Shown piece by piece: positions 18,222 through 28,312 of a stretch of 64,000 nt of DNA. The notes below the pieces were generated by a model. The model did no database searches and had not been told where the DNA came from. It saw only the letters and a program-made list of their open reading frames with translations. Source of the stretch: Pedobacter sp. N36a. Its GTDB lineage: Bacteria > Bacteroidota > Bacteroidia > Sphingobacteriales > Sphingobacteriaceae. Made by a program: the position numbers and the translations under genes. The stretch covers positions 1-64,000 of the forward strand of contig NZ_JACSZW010000001.1 of assembly GCF_014472395.1 (NCBI RefSeq). The letters are read 5' to 3'. How positions within the stretch are numbered: position 1 is the first letter of the stretch; each line of letters opens with the position of its first letter.

Positions 18222-20774
18222 TTAGAAGTCAAATTTGACTCTCGCACGAATGCCCCAGCTCGAAACGTTCGGGTTATCCAGGTAGTTGAACCTTTTCACT
18301 GCATCCACTCTGAGCACTTTAAAGATGTTCCCAACGCCTACACTTCCTTCCATATAAGGTTCTCTGTTTAGAGAATTGGTGATCTGCTGCCCATTTTCAT
18401 TGCGTACAAACTGCATTGCTTCCGGATTCTTATCAGGATTGTTCTCGTCACGCAATCCACCATACAATACTTTAAAAGACATCACCTCTCTTAATTTCAG
18501 CTTTTTAAGCAATGGGATTTTATTGAAAAAGAAGCCATTAAAATTATGGTCCAGATTCACACTGGCATAGCGATCACTTACAAATTCCAGGAAGTTCATC
18601 AGGTTATAGGAGTTCAGCTGATACGCATAAGTTTGATTGGCTCTATGGATCGCCAATAAAGGAAAAGGCACTTTACCAATGATATAAGACCCTTCCAGCG
18701 TCACATCAGTATAGCCCAGCTGACTTAAGTAAACACGTTTATCGATGCTGCCCATAAAATTATGGTAATTATATTCTCCGCCAAATACGCCTTTAATCCC
18801 TGCGGTATAACGGAAGTTGAAAACAGGATTAGGCCCTACAAATGGGGTTCTGTAAATCTTGCTCTGGTAAAACTTCTCATTTGGTGCGTACCTTAACCCC
18901 AAGCTGATCTCCGCAGTGTTAATATGGTCTATACGGTCATTTAAAGCGTTCTCAGCGGAATTACTGAAGTAGAGTGACCCTGCAGGACTCTGCTTCCATT
19001 TGCGCAGCCCCAGCGTATATGAAAAGTGATTTTCAAATTCATGTACATAATCTAACCTGTAAAAATCATTGTAAAGCATCATATTGTTCTCTCCTCTTTT
19101 GAAGGAAAGCAGGAAATTGTCTTCCTGAACAAATTGCAGTTCCTGTCCCGGAATTTTGGTATCCCGCTGAAAACTTGCCCTGATATAATTCTGAGGGAAA
19201 GCATAGATAGATTTATTATTTAAAGAATAGGTTCCACTTAAAAAGTACTTCCATTTCTCATCTTTAAAGCCATAAGCGGCATAAGTTTCAAAATAATAGC
19301 GCTTGCTCAATGCCGGGGTTGTCCTTCCTCCAAGACGAAGGCGAAATCCTTCCACGCCATTAAAACTGTAAAAAGTATTCACTGGCCCCATTTCAAACGG
19401 ACCAAAATCTTTGTATCCCGCAAAGAACAGGGTTACGATATCCATTGTTCTTTTGAAAGAAGGGATGGTTTGTAAAGAATCTATATGCCCGTAGATCTTC
19501 ATATTTCCCGGATGAAGCGGTTCCGGACGGTTATTTAACCAAAACTCTTCTGACTTTTTAAAGGCATCCGGCATCACTACCAAAGGCCCTGCAGCCTTAT
19601 AAACCGTATCTGGCTGCGGCACATTGAATTTAAAATCTTTGAAAGTAACTGTTCTTTCTCCGGTAAAACCTCCCCCACTCTTCTTACTGAGGCCAAAATC
19701 AACAATCAGGTTACTTTTACTCAAATGATAACGCTGATCCGGATTCTTCTCAAAGTCTAGTTTAGCTTCCAATGCACGTACAAAATTCAGATTGATGTTT
19801 TTATTGACCGTCAGATAGGCATTCTGGATCGCATAGTTCCCATCCAGCGTTACGTATAGTCTTCCTTCAAACAGCAGGTCTGTATTGTTACGCGGTGTAA
19901 AAGCAAGTTCTATCAGTTGAGGATTATGGTTTTTAATGGTATCGGTGATGAAAAACTTATAGAAAGTTGGCGCAGTGTCTGCAATGGGACTCAGCAACTG
20001 ATTGCTCACTACGGAAATGTTGTTGTCGTAGATATTGATGTCCTGATACATCCGGTCGAAATAGGCCGTTAAGCCCTGATTGTCGATAAAACGTTCATCA
20101 AAATTTACTCTTTTATCTGCAATCACCACTGTTTTATTCTTTTCAGGGTTCTTCCTAAAATAGTTGTCGCTTAACTTTTCCTCCTGGAATACAGGGAGTA
20201 AGTTTTTACCGCCAATTTGCGTGGAATCCTGTTCCTGGAATAAAAACTGATAATTACGGAAAACTCTTCTGTTCTTGAACTTATCAGAAAGGTTGCTCAA
20301 AGAGAACTTCATCAGTTCATATTTCTGGTAAGCTACAAAATTGTAGTTTTCCATTTTGTTCTTAGACTTATTGGCGATCACTTTTCGAATCAGTTCCACA
20401 GCCGGGTTTTCTTTGTTTCTATATTTCGGCTTCTTCCCTGCTGTAATCACCACTTCATTCATCAGCATCGCATCTGGCATCAGCTGAACATGGAGCACCT
20501 GAGCGCCTCCTGCTTTAATGTTTTTTGTCTGCGATTTATAACCTACATAACTAAATCTAAGGGCATTGGCTCCATCTTTTAACGTGATGCTGAATTTACC
20601 ATCAGCATCAGTGCGACCACCAAGCGTAGTCCCTGGAATGAGGTAAGAAACATAGGGAAGTGTTTCCTTTGTGCTCCCATCAGTCACCGTACCGGTTACC
20701 TGGGTTTGCTGTGCCTTTGCCTGATTAGAAAGGAATAGGGTTAAAAATAAAATCAATAGGCTAACTGGCTTCAA
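18222..20774 (-). CDS. DUF5686/carboxypeptidase-like-domain outer-membrane protein
   Basis: 850 residues from TTG 20774, which starts a typical signal peptide ending QAKAQ. A GTG at 20870 would add 32 residues with no ATG between, so the start is uncertain. After the signal comes a CarboxypepD-regulatory-like Ig domain (VTGTVTDGSTKETLPYVSY, GRTDADGKFSITLKDG), then a long DUF5686 region ending in beta-strands and a terminal Phe (RARVKFDF), as in outer-membrane barrels. The family resembles TonB-receptor-like proteins without a plug. Its role is unknown. It is transcribed alone and ends at a strong terminator. Confidence 0.85.
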   Translation of the reverse strand: MKPVSLLILFLTLFLSNQAKAQQTQVTGTVTDGSTKETLPYVSYLIPGTTLGGRTDADGKFSITLKDGANALRFSYVGYKSQTKNIKAGGAQVLHVQLMPDAMLMNEVVITAGKKPKYRNKENPAVELIRKVIANKSKNKMENYNFVAYQKYELMKFSLSNLSDKFKNRRVFRNYQFLFQEQDSTQIGGKNLLPVFQEEKLSDNYFRKNPEKNKTVVIADKRVNFDERFIDNQGLTAYFDRMYQDINIYDNNISVVSNQLLSPIADTAPTFYKFFITDTIKNHNPQLIELAFTPRNNTDLLFEGRLYVTLDGNYAIQNAYLTVNKNINLNFVRALEAKLDFEKNPDQRYHLSKSNLIVDFGLSKKSGGGFTGERTVTFKDFKFNVPQPDTVYKAAGPLVVMPDAFKKSEEFWLNNRPEPLHPGNMKIYGHIDSLQTIPSFKRTMDIVTLFFAGYKDFGPFEMGPVNTFYSFNGVEGFRLRLGGRTTPALSKRYYFETYAAYGFKDEKWKYFLSGTYSLNNKSIYAFPQNYIRASFQRDTKIPGQELQFVQEDNFLLSFKRGENNMMLYNDFYRLDYVHEFENHFSYTLGLRKWKQSPAGSLYFSNSAENALNDRIDHINTAEISLGLRYAPNEKFYQSKIYRTPFVGPNPVFNFRYTAGIKGVFGGEYNYHNFMGSIDKRVYLSQLGYTDVTLEGSYIIGKVPFPLLAIHRANQTYAYQLNSYNLMNFLEFVSDRYASVNLDHNFNGFFFNKIPLLKKLKLREVMSFKVLYGGLRDENNPDKNPEAMQFVRNENGQQITNSLNREPYMEGSVGVGNIFKVLRVDAVKRFNYLDNPNVSSWGIRARVKFDF

Positions 20775-21026
20775 AAAGGCCAAAATCAAGCTTATTTCTA
20801 TTGAAAATGAAGCATTTAACGATAAGGCAGCGGGCTTCAGGCCTGCTGAATAGGGGTATGATGTGTGCACGATTCCGGTTAACTTGTGTAATCCTTAATA
20901 AACTAGGTGATGAGAGTGGACACAAATATATAGCTAACATCTGACTATCTACCTAGATTTAGTCAGCATGAAGGTCATTGGTAGATGTTATGACATCTAA
21001 ATGAAAATTCCGGAAAACTTAGCGGT

Positions 21027-22280
21027 TTATTTTGCAATCCAGGCTTCGGGGTTGAGTTTATTCTGACCTCTCATAATTTCAAAATGAAGAACGGGCCCAT
21101 CTTCTTTGGAAGCCACGATCCCAAGCGTTTGTTTGGTTTCCACCTTATCACCTTTAGCCACACTGACAGATTTTAAATTCTGATAAATGGTGAAGTAATC
21201 GCCATGGATCAGGGCGACAATAAAAGTGCCATACAACTCCCTCACAAACAAAACCTTGCCTTCAAAAACAGCTTTTACTGCAGCACCATTCTCGGTCAGA
21301 ATATTGATACCATCGTTGTTATAGGAAGCCTGTCCTTCCGTATGGGCACCAAAGCGCTCTACTATAGAATATTGGCTCACTGGCCATGGCAGACGCCCTC
21401 TATTGTTTTCAAAACCTGCAGAAAGCTTTGCTGCTTCAGGAGAGGCAGTCAGGTAACTCGAATTGGTCTTTTCTTTAACAGCGGCCACCGGGCGACCTTC
21501 TGCAATTGCCTTTTGATTGGCCAGACGCTCTTCCTCCTCCGCTTTTCTTCTGGCAAGCTCTATCTCCTTCTGAATGGCATTTCTAATCGCGCGGTCAATA
21601 TCAGCTTGTTTTCTTTTTCTGGCCGCCAGATCCTGCTTGAACTGTTTCTCCTGTCGGCTGATTTGGTTTAACATCACTGCCTGCTCAGATTTATTCTTGC
21701 TCAGTTTTACCTGCTCATGCTCCTGCTCTGTCAGCAATGTGCTTTTTTCTTTCAAATTCTTATCCAGCACACCGATCTTATATTCTATATTTTTTTGCGT
21801 TCCCTGTAGATAATCAGCTTGTTTCTTGCGATACTGACCAAATTGCTGCAAATATTTAATTCTTTTATAAGCCTGGTTAAAATCATCCGCAGCAAAGATG
21901 AACATCATCTTTTCATAAGCATTCTGGTTCCGCTGTGCAAAGCGGATCATGCTCGCATACTCCTTCTTTAACTGCCCCAGCTGCCCTTTTAAACTGCGTA
22001 CTTCATTGCTATTTTCATGGATCTGATTGTCCAGATTTTTCACTTCAGAATTGATGACTGCAATTTTATTCTGCATCAACCTAATCTTTGCATTCACCGT
22101 TCTGATCTGTCCAAGCGTCAATCGCTTGTTACTGGAGGTCTCATTTAAGTTTCTCTGCAACAATTCAATTTCCCTTTGGATGGCTTCTTTATTCCTTTTC
22201 AATTCTGCACTGGTTTGTGCAAAAACAAGGGTACTGGTCGCCGTAAATATGATGATTAAGAATAATTTCTGGAGCTTCAT
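21027..22280 (-). CDS. EnvC-like coiled-coil protein with degenerate LytM (M23) domain
   Basis: 417 residues. Signal peptide (MKLQKLFLIIIFTATSTLVFA), then a long coiled coil of roughly residues 22-265 rich in Lys, Glu and Gln, then a C-terminal LytM/M23 domain. Active M23 enzymes have a zinc His and Asp in HxxxD and a HxH motif. Here the first site reads NNDGINI and the last VLHFEI, so several metal ligands appear replaced. By analogy with E. coli EnvC it probably activates a peptidoglycan amidase during division rather than cutting peptidoglycan itself. It stands alone on the minus strand. Confidence 0.85.
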   Translation of the reverse strand: MKLQKLFLIIIFTATSTLVFAQTSAELKRNKEAIQREIELLQRNLNETSSNKRLTLGQIRTVNAKIRLMQNKIAVINSEVKNLDNQIHENSNEVRSLKGQLGQLKKEYASMIRFAQRNQNAYEKMMFIFAADDFNQAYKRIKYLQQFGQYRKKQADYLQGTQKNIEYKIGVLDKNLKEKSTLLTEQEHEQVKLSKNKSEQAVMLNQISRQEKQFKQDLAARKRKQADIDRAIRNAIQKEIELARRKAEEEERLANQKAIAEGRPVAAVKEKTNSSYLTASPEAAKLSAGFENNRGRLPWPVSQYSIVERFGAHTEGQASYNNDGINILTENGAAVKAVFEGKVLFVRELYGTFIVALIHGDYFTIYQNLKSVSVAKGDKVETKQTLGIVASKEDGPVLHFEIMRGQNKLNPEAWIAK

Positions 22281-22431
22281 TGTGTATATAAGTAACTGAA
22301 TACCGCAGCCCTGCCAGTGTGTTAAATTAGCAATGCGATTCTAAAACTATTGAAATCAGGGCTTAAATGCAAATTCTAAAACAAAACAATCAAAAATATC
22401 CTACTTTCTGCAATTCCATAGCGCAGCCGAA

Positions 22432-22842
22432 TCAACTGTCATATTCCGATAAAACGGCCTTGATTGAATTGAACCATAGCAGGTTACTCGTAAAACCAAG
22501 GCTATTGTAATCAATAAAAAGGTAAAGGAGGCCAATTCCCCTGCCTACCTGTAAACGCAGGGGTTGGGCGGTCATTCCGAAATTCTTAACCAATGATCTG
22601 GGGAATGCTTCATCAAAGCCGATAAACAGCTGCTCCAGATCCCCCAGGTTAAAACTGAGGTCTATATCGCCCTCTATATAAATCGCCTTTTCTGTCAAGG
22701 CGATTTCTCCTGCATGGCGATGAAAGGGACCTACTCCTGAAAAATGAACACCAATCTGGTCAGCGGCCCCTCTGCTTAAGACCCCTTCTTCGGTGCTCCA
22801 CCTTACATTTCCGGAAAGCAATATATTCTCCATCCTACTCAT
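22432..22842 (-). CDS. Protein of unknown function
   Basis: 136 residues, not recognised. No signal peptide or membrane helix. The composition suggests a mixed beta protein (VRWSTEEGVLSRGAADQIGV, EKAIYIEGDIDLSFNLGD, LYLFIDYNSLGF). Its ATG at 22842 lies immediately after the TGA of the broken acetyltransferase gene (22844), with one base between, so the two were probably translated as a coupled pair. The gene remains open although its partner is interrupted. Confidence 0.6.
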   Translation of the reverse strand: MSRMENILLSGNVRWSTEEGVLSRGAADQIGVHFSGVGPFHRHAGEIALTEKAIYIEGDIDLSFNLGDLEQLFIGFDEAFPRSLVKNFGMTAQPLRLQVGRGIGLLYLFIDYNSLGFTSNLLWFNSIKAVLSEYDS

Positions 22843-22843
22843 T

Positions 22844-23437
22844 TCATAAAATTAACAATGCAGGTGATTTGGCGGCAGACTTCAATACGCTGTAAATCTG
22901 GCTATCTAAAAACTCACCATTAAAATAGAAATCTTCTTTAAAATGAGCTTCTTTAACAAAGCCTTGCTTAAGTAATACTTTAGCAGAGGCAATGTTCTCG
23001 GGGTCGATCATGGCATAGATCGAATGTAATCCCAGTTCTTCGAAACCAAACTTTTTCATCATGACCAATGCCTCTGTAGTGATGCCTTTACCCTAAAATC
23101 CTGGTGCCAGCAAATACCCTACCTCTGCACGAAAATTGGCAAAGTCGAATTTTGGAAAACCAATAAAACCAATCAATACATCTGGTGCCTCTTTTAAAGT
23201 GATGGCCCAGCCGAGGTTTTCTTCTTTCAAAAAGCCTTCATGAATCTCCTCCATCAAGGTATAAATATCATTTATAGAAGTTGGCCTGGCCAATGGAACG
23301 TATTTCATCACCTCTTCATCACTTCTCAATTTAAACACAGCGAGCGCATCTTCTTTAGTCTGCTCTCTTAGTAATAACCGTTCTGTTTCCAAAACCGGTG
23401 GTCTTTCAAAATTAAAATTTAATCCTTTATGCTTCAT
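22844..23437 (-). pseudogene. GNAT (RimJ/RimL-like) acetyltransferase interrupted by an in-frame TAG
   Basis: Two halves in the same frame make one acetyltransferase of 198 codons. The N-terminal half (MKHKGLNFNFERPPVLETER through RAEVGYLLAPGF) is followed by TAG at 23093-23095, then GKGITTEALVMMKKFGF and the C-terminal half. The acetyl-CoA motif of this family usually reads (F/Y)WGKG, so the amber codon stands where Trp (TGG) is expected, a single base change. The family acetylates N-termini or small molecules. Without readthrough the product lacks the CoA-binding loop. A sequencing error is possible. Confidence 0.85.
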
Positions 23438-23594
23438 ATTACCCTCAATAATACTTCATTTACCTGCGATTATTCTTCATTTTTAACCGCAATTCTCATC
23501 CCGCAATATAACGGTTTTCCAGGATTTCATTTCCCCGCAGTTTTATTCTATACTAGTTTAATAGAATTTATCTCAATCTAATGCCCCGAAACCT

Positions 23595-23602
23595 TATCTT
23601 TG
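23595..23602 (+). promoter_or_regulatory. Likely -7 promoter element of metNIQ
   Basis: TATCTTTG fits TAnnTTTG and lies 21 nt before the ATG at 23623. Its position argues against the upstream ATG at 23581 as the metN start. No clear -33 TTG is present. Confidence 0.4.
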
Positions 23603-23622
23603 TCAAAAAAAGCTTAGGGGCA

Positions 23623-24654
23623 ATGATTGAATTAAGAAATATAACAAAAACATTTTTCCAGAAAACCAGAGCGATCACTGCCCTATCCGAGGTTTCTTTA
23701 ACGGTACCTGAAGGTAAAATCTTCGGTGTGATCGGGAGTTCAGGTGCCGGAAAGAGCACCCTGATCCGTTGTGTAAATCTACTCGAAAAACCAAGTTCCG
23801 GAGCAGTGATCGTGGATGGACAGAACCTGATGGACCTTTCTCCGAAAGAATTGGCAAAAGCCAGAAGACATATAGGAATGATTTTCCAGCACTTCAATCT
23901 TCTCTCTTCCCGTACTGTTTTTGAGAATGTTGCTTTTTCATTGGAATTAGACCATACTCCAAAAGCGGAGATAGAGAAAAGGGTGACTGAACTGCTTGCT
24001 TTAGTAGGCCTGGATGAAAAACACCATGACTATCCGGTCAACTTATCCGGTGGACAAAAACAGCGTGTTGCCATTGCCAGAACCCTGGCCAGCAATCCTA
24101 AAGTATTGCTTTGCGATGAAGCGACCAGTGCTTTGGACCCTGCAACGACCAAATCTATTCTTGCTTTATTGAAAGACATCAACAAACGTTTAAACATCAC
24201 CATACTGCTCATTACCCATGAAATGGAGGTGGTAAAGGACATCTGCGACGAAGTGGCAGTCATCTCTGAGGGACGATTGATTGAACAGGGCGCAGTGAGT
24301 GAGATCTTTTCACATCCAAAAACGGAACTGGCAAAAGCATTTATTGCCTCTGCCCTGAGCCTGGATATCCCCGCAGACTATAAAGAACGACTGGTTTCTG
24401 CTCCAGCAACAAACAAACGTCCATTATTGAAACTGGAATTTACCGGACAATCCGTAGATGACCCTGTATTGTCTGAAGTGGCACGTCTTTTCCAGATCGA
24501 CAGCAATGTGATCAGTGCAAGAATGGACTATGCCGGCGGCATTAAATTTGGTGTCATGCTGATTGAGGTATTCGGTACTCAGGAAAATAGCCTTCAGGCG
24601 ATAGAATTTTATAAAAGTAAAAACATTAAAGTAGAAGTAATAGGTTATGTCTGA
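23623..24654 (+). CDS. metN: Methionine ABC transporter ATP-binding protein
   Basis: 343 residues from ATG 23623, the same length as E. coli MetN; an in-frame ATG at 23581 precedes the putative -7 element and is rejected. Walker [11 protein letters not shown]-loop FQHFN, signature LSGGQKQR, Walker [13 protein letters not shown] and switch His (THEME) are all present. After about residue 260 comes the NIL/ACT-like regulatory domain ([20 protein letters not shown]), which in MetN binds methionine and inhibits transport. First gene of metNIQ; it overlaps metI by 8 nt. Confidence 0.95.
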   Translation: MIELRNITKTFFQKTRAITALSEVSLTVPEGKIFGVIGSSGAGKSTLIRCVNLLEKPSSGAVIVDGQNLMDLSPKELAKARRHIGMIFQHFNLLSSRTVFENVAFSLELDHTPKAEIEKRVTELLALVGLDEKHHDYPVNLSGGQKQRVAIARTLASNPKVLLCDEATSALDPATTKSILALLKDINKRLNITILLITHEMEVVKDICDEVAVISEGRLIEQGAVSEIFSHPKTELAKAFIASALSLDIPADYKERLVSAPATNKRPLLKLEFTGQSVDDPVLSEVARLFQIDSNVISARMDYAGGIKFGVMLIEVFGTQENSLQAIEFYKSKNIKVEVIGYV

Positions 24655-25300
24655 TTCAATGATTTTGCTCCTTGCTAAAGGAGCCTGGGAAACCATCGTC
24701 ATGACTTTTGTTTCCGGATTTTTCGGTTTCTTAATTGGCTTGCCTACAGGTGTGCTGTTATTTATGACCAGAAAAGGACAGGTTTTAGAACATAAAACCT
24801 TCCACCATACCATTTCCATTATCGTGAACATCTTTCGTTCCATTCCCTTCATCATTCTGATCGTTTGGATGATTCCTTTTACCAGAGCATTGGTGGGTAC
24901 TTCTATTGGTGTGGAAGCGGCAATTGTGCCTTTGAGCATTGGTGCTGCGCCATTTATTGCCAGATTGATAGAAAACAGCCTGATCGAGGTTCCTGGTGGA
25001 TTGGTAGAAGCCGCAAGGGCAATGGGTGCCACTCCTTTCCAGATTGTTTATAAAGTATTGTTACCGGAAGCGCTACCTTCCATCCTAAACAGCGCCTCTG
25101 TTACGCTGATTACCCTGGTAGGTTATTCTGCAATGGGTGGTGCAGTTGGTGCCGGCGGACTTGGCCAAATCGGTTATCAATATGGATATGTAGGTTACGA
25201 TGTAGTGGTGATGAACACCGTATTGCTGCTATTGATTGCATTGGTATTTATCATTCAGTTTTTGGGTGATTTTATCGCTAAAAGAGTAGACCACAGGTAG
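24647..25300 (+). CDS. metI: Methionine ABC transporter permease
   Basis: 217 residues with five hydrophobic segments, as in MetI. The EAA loop that contacts the ATPase is clear ([19 protein letters not shown], then LLPEALP). It forms the inner-membrane channel of the D-/L-methionine importer. The start overlaps metN by 8 nt, so translation is coupled; metQ follows after 34 nt. Confidence 0.95.
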   Translation: MSDSMILLLAKGAWETIVMTFVSGFFGFLIGLPTGVLLFMTRKGQVLEHKTFHHTISIIVNIFRSIPFIILIVWMIPFTRALVGTSIGVEAAIVPLSIGAAPFIARLIENSLIEVPGGLVEAARAMGATPFQIVYKVLLPEALPSILNSASVTLITLVGYSAMGGAVGAGGLGQIGYQYGYVGYDVVVMNTVLLLLIALVFIIQFLGDFIAKRVDHR

Positions 25301-25334
25301 TCTTTAAGAATTACCTATCAAATATGAAAAACAA

Positions 25335-26156
25335 ATGAATACAAAAATCAAATTTATCGCGGCATTAGCCCTTTTAACGAGTTCAATAGCCCTGTTCAGC
25401 TGCAGCCGTAACACAAAAAACGACGACCCGAACTATATCCAGGTCGGTGTAGAATCTGGTCCGGAGTATAGTTTAGCAGAAGCAGCAAAGAGAGTTGCCA
25501 AAGAAAAATACGGCCTGCAGGTTGACTTGGTACAGTTTAACGACTATGTCATGCCAAATGAGGCACTTCAGCAAGGAGACATTGACGTCAATGTATTCCA
25601 GAATAAACCTTATCTGGATGTGCAAAGCAAACAACGCGGTTATAAATTTGCTATCGTAGGCAATACCTTTGTTTTCCCTTTGGCAGGGTATTCAAAAAAA
25701 ATCAAATCTTTATCAGAACTTAAAGACGGAAGCACCGTAATTATTCCTAATGATGCCACTAATGGTGGAAGAGCATTGCTATTGATGGAAAAATTCGGCC
25801 TGATTAAGCTAAAAGAAGGCGTTGGCCTGCTGCCTACGGTGAACGACATCGTAGCTAATCCGAAAAAGCTTAAAATTGTTGAATTAGAGGCTCCGCAACT
25901 GCCAAGAGCTTTGGATGACCAGAATGTAACGATTGCCATCATCAACAATACCTTTGCCGCTCCAATTGGCTTGAGTCCTGAAAAAGATGGTTTATTTGTG
26001 GAAGCAAAAGATTCTCCTTACGTCAACAACATCGTAGCAAGAGAAGACAATAAGAACGCAGAGAAAGTATTAAAATTTGTCAAAGCCTACCAAAGCGTAG
26101 AAGTAGAGAAAGCTGCACAGGAAGCCTTCAAAGGCGGTGCAATTAAAGGCTGGTAA
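25335..26156 (+). CDS. metQ: Methionine-binding lipoprotein
   Basis: 273 residues, NlpA/MetQ family. The signal peptide ends in the lipobox LFSC (Cys near residue 23), so it is lipid-anchored. Conserved stretches include VGVESGPEY, NDYVMPNEALQQGDIDVNVF and IPNDATNGGRALLLME, which line the methionine pocket in the family. It delivers methionine to MetI. Last gene of the operon and followed by a strong terminator. The ending EEAFKGGAIKGW-type tail is normal for the family. Confidence 0.95.
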   Translation: MNTKIKFIAALALLTSSIALFSCSRNTKNDDPNYIQVGVESGPEYSLAEAAKRVAKEKYGLQVDLVQFNDYVMPNEALQQGDIDVNVFQNKPYLDVQSKQRGYKFAIVGNTFVFPLAGYSKKIKSLSELKDGSTVIIPNDATNGGRALLLMEKFGLIKLKEGVGLLPTVNDIVANPKKLKIVELEAPQLPRALDDQNVTIAIINNTFAAPIGLSPEKDGLFVEAKDSPYVNNIVAREDNKNAEKVLKFVKAYQSVEVEKAAQEAFKGGAIKGW

Positions 26157-26214
26157 TATTTACTGATCAAAAAAATCAGTATAAGCCGCTTAAAGCTCGG
26201 AATCAATTTCCTTA

Positions 26215-26252
26215 TCCCCCCATAAAGATCAGACTTTATGGGGGGATTTTTT
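26215..26252 (+). terminator. Rho-independent terminator of metNIQ
   Basis: A 13-bp perfect stem (26215-26227 with 26234-26246, core CCCCCCATAAAG) and a 6-nt loop, followed by TTTTTT. Confidence 0.95.
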
Positions 26253-26379
26253 GCAGCTCATTAAAGCTCCTCAGCTGCTGTCTCAAAAAAACCGTCACTG
26301 TTTAAGTAAAACACCCAAAATTCCTTCGTGGGCTTAAAGATCCCGCAAAGCTGGAGCGGTAAAGCGCTGAGCGATAGTT

Positions 26380-27174
26380 TCAGCATCCCCCTTTTATCAG
26401 CAGTTTTTTCAATTCTCCATTATTTTCCTTTCTAAGTACAGCAGAAGCAGTTTTCTCTGTCCGATTCCCGACAATCCCGCTGATGCTTTTGGCCCCTTGT
26501 ATGGTGGAAGAAAAGAATAGCAAGCTGGAAAGTAAAGGCATCAGCCAAAGGTATTTCCATAAAGATCGTTTACCAGACCTTTCTCTTTGCAGCATGAGTA
26601 TTCTCTTTTTAACCTACGACTGCCGGAGAAAAGAGTTCGTCAAAGCTGGGTTCATTCCCATTGCTTTACGGAGTAACAGCAATGCGTATTTCCTTTTACT
26701 GCCTTCAAACTCGGCTGCGACCTCATCTGCCAGGTATTCATGGATATTTTTAATGCTCGACTGATATAAATAAATAACCGGATTAAACCACAGCAGCACT
26801 GCTGCAAGCTCCATCAATAAAACATCAATGCTATGAAATTGCTGAATATGAACTTCTTCATGCCGGTTAATGGTGTTGAAATCCGCGAGGTTCGGATCTA
26901 TCTGTTTAAAACGGAAAAAAGAAAAGGCATTTCCTGCTTCTGATTGTTCTTTCAATAACACCTCCATCATTTTTACCTGCAGTTCTCTGCTGACTGAACT
27001 TCTGCTTAGTCCTTCAAAACGAAGAATTGGTATCGCAAGCGCAAAAAAAAGGGTGCTAATCAGGTATATCCTGTTCCATACAAAGAAGGTTTCCCGATGA
27101 AGGAACAGCCTATAAAAAGCATAGAAAATAAGGAGGCATAAGCTGGCTTGAAAGAGAAAGACCGCTAAACTCAT
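26380..27174 (-). pseudogene. BlaR1/MecR1-type M56 membrane protein interrupted by an in-frame TAG
   Basis: 265 codons in one frame, broken by TAG at 26614-26616. The first part has membrane helices and the zinc motif HEEVH (about residues 104-108) followed by EYLADE, as in M56 sensor peptidases. The second part (VKKRILMLQRERSGKRSLWK, then a last membrane helix LWLMPLLSSLLFFSS) continues the family pattern without any shift. The TAG falls between TNSFLRQS and VKKRIL; a Leu or Gln codon there would need one base change. M56 proteins cleave the BlaI repressor on sensing a signal. Its partner blaI, 4 nt upstream, also looks damaged, so the sensor pair is probably dead. Confidence 0.8.
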
Positions 27175-27178
27175 CCCG

Positions 27179-27490
27179 CTAATCTTTTATTTTGTCTATA
27201 ATTTTCAGCAGCTCATCTGCTTCCTGATGGTTCATTTTGTTCTCTTTCACAAAAAAAGAAAACATATCCTGGATAGAATCTTCAAAATAGTCGCTCAGCA
27301 ATTTATGAGCTTGATGCCGGGTATAGTCGACTTTAGTGATGAGTGGAAAATACCGATGTGTTCTACCAAAAGCTTCATAACCAATAAAGCCTTTTGTTTC
27401 CAGAATCCTGATGATGGTAGAGGTGAGCAGCTGCATCAACTGTTCTTCTGCTTTTGTCAGGTCCTTAACTTCATTTTGATGAATTAGCAA
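27179..27490 (-). pseudogene. BlaI/MecI-family repressor with internal in-frame deletion
   Basis: 103 residues from a TTG at 27490, open throughout. The N-terminus (LTKAEEQLMQLL) and the later part (STIIRILETKGFIGYEAFGR, then YFPLI) match Bacteroidota BlaI repressors. In the family, about 25 residues forming helices 2-3 of the winged helix separate QLL from STI(V/I)RIL; here they are joined directly. The product would keep the dimerisation tail but lose most of the DNA-reading region. The length of the loss is from memory of the family and should be checked by alignment. It precedes the interrupted blaR1 by 4 nt. Confidence 0.7.
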
Positions 27491-27559
27491 TCCTGTAAAC
27501 TTATATTTAAAGTTATAACTAATTTCTTAGGGATGGAGGTATATCCCCTTAATTTTCTT

Positions 27560-28312
27560 TTAAGCGTGTTCCTTTTCAAAGAATTCCGCGTAGAAATCAG
27601 GGATCGGGTTGCTGCGAATCCCCATCATGGTTTCTTCGATTGGATAAGCTACTTTGCGGATCACAGCTTTAAGCTCCGCTGGCAGCGAAGCACCTGCTAT
27701 TACTTCTAACTGCAGGTAAGCCGCTTTTCGGTCATTTTCTTTTGACCGGCCCACAGCTCCTGCATTGATCATTAGTCTCGGTTGCTGAGGAGTTGATCCG
27801 CGCAGATACCGGATATAGGAAAGGTGGGTATGTCCTGAAATGATCACTTCCACCTGTTGCTGCGCAAACATTTCGGAAAGCTTGCTTTCTTCGGCATCCT
27901 CATAAAGATACTCTTCATTGCTGTCTGGACTCCCATGAACCAATAAAATACGAATTCCGTCCATTTCAATTTTCAAGCTGGCTGGCAATCCTGATAAAAA
28001 AGCTTTATTGGCGGGGATAATGTCTTTTTTGGTATACTCAATCGCTGCTAATCGCGCCTGCTGTTCTGCTAAACTATGTTTTTTCAGTGGATGAACGGGA
28101 TGATCAAAAGCGATACGTTCATCGTGGTTGCCCATAATGGTGGGAATGTTCCTTTCCTGAATCAGTTCAATCACCTCATTATGCCAGGGGGCGGCATCTG
28201 TTAAATCTCCAAGGCAATAAATCTGATCTGGATTAAATAAGCTGATGTCTTCTAATACTGCCTTTAGTGCAGGTAAATTGGCATGTATGTCGCTAATAAT
28301 GGCTATTTTCAT
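27560..28312 (-). CDS. Calcineurin-like metallophosphoesterase
   Basis: 250 residues, soluble. Metal-binding motifs of the MPE/YfcE-like superfamily are present in order: D-x-H in ISDIHAN (residues 7-13), GDLTD, GNHDE, then VHGSP and SGHTH, and a late NAGAVG. Such enzymes hydrolyse phosphodiesters or act on nucleotides such as diadenosine tetraphosphate. The substrate is unknown. The gene is single, upstream of nothing on its strand except the blaI remnant after a 69-nt gap. Confidence 0.88.
   Translation of the reverse strand: MKIAIISDIHANLPALKAVLEDISLFNPDQIYCLGDLTDAAPWHNEVIELIQERNIPTIMGNHDERIAFDHPVHPLKKHSLAEQQARLAAIEYTKKDIIPANKAFLSGLPASLKIEMDGIRILLVHGSPDSNEEYLYEDAEESKLSEMFAQQQVEVIISGHTHLSYIRYLRGSTPQQPRLMINAGAVGRSKENDRKAAYLQLEVIAGASLPAELKAVIRKVAYPIEETMMGIRSNPIPDFYAEFFEKEHA

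Noticed and set aside
23438..23622. SAM riboswitch before metNIQ
   Set aside because: No P1-P4 style pairing or conserved SAM-I segments could be found in the short leader.
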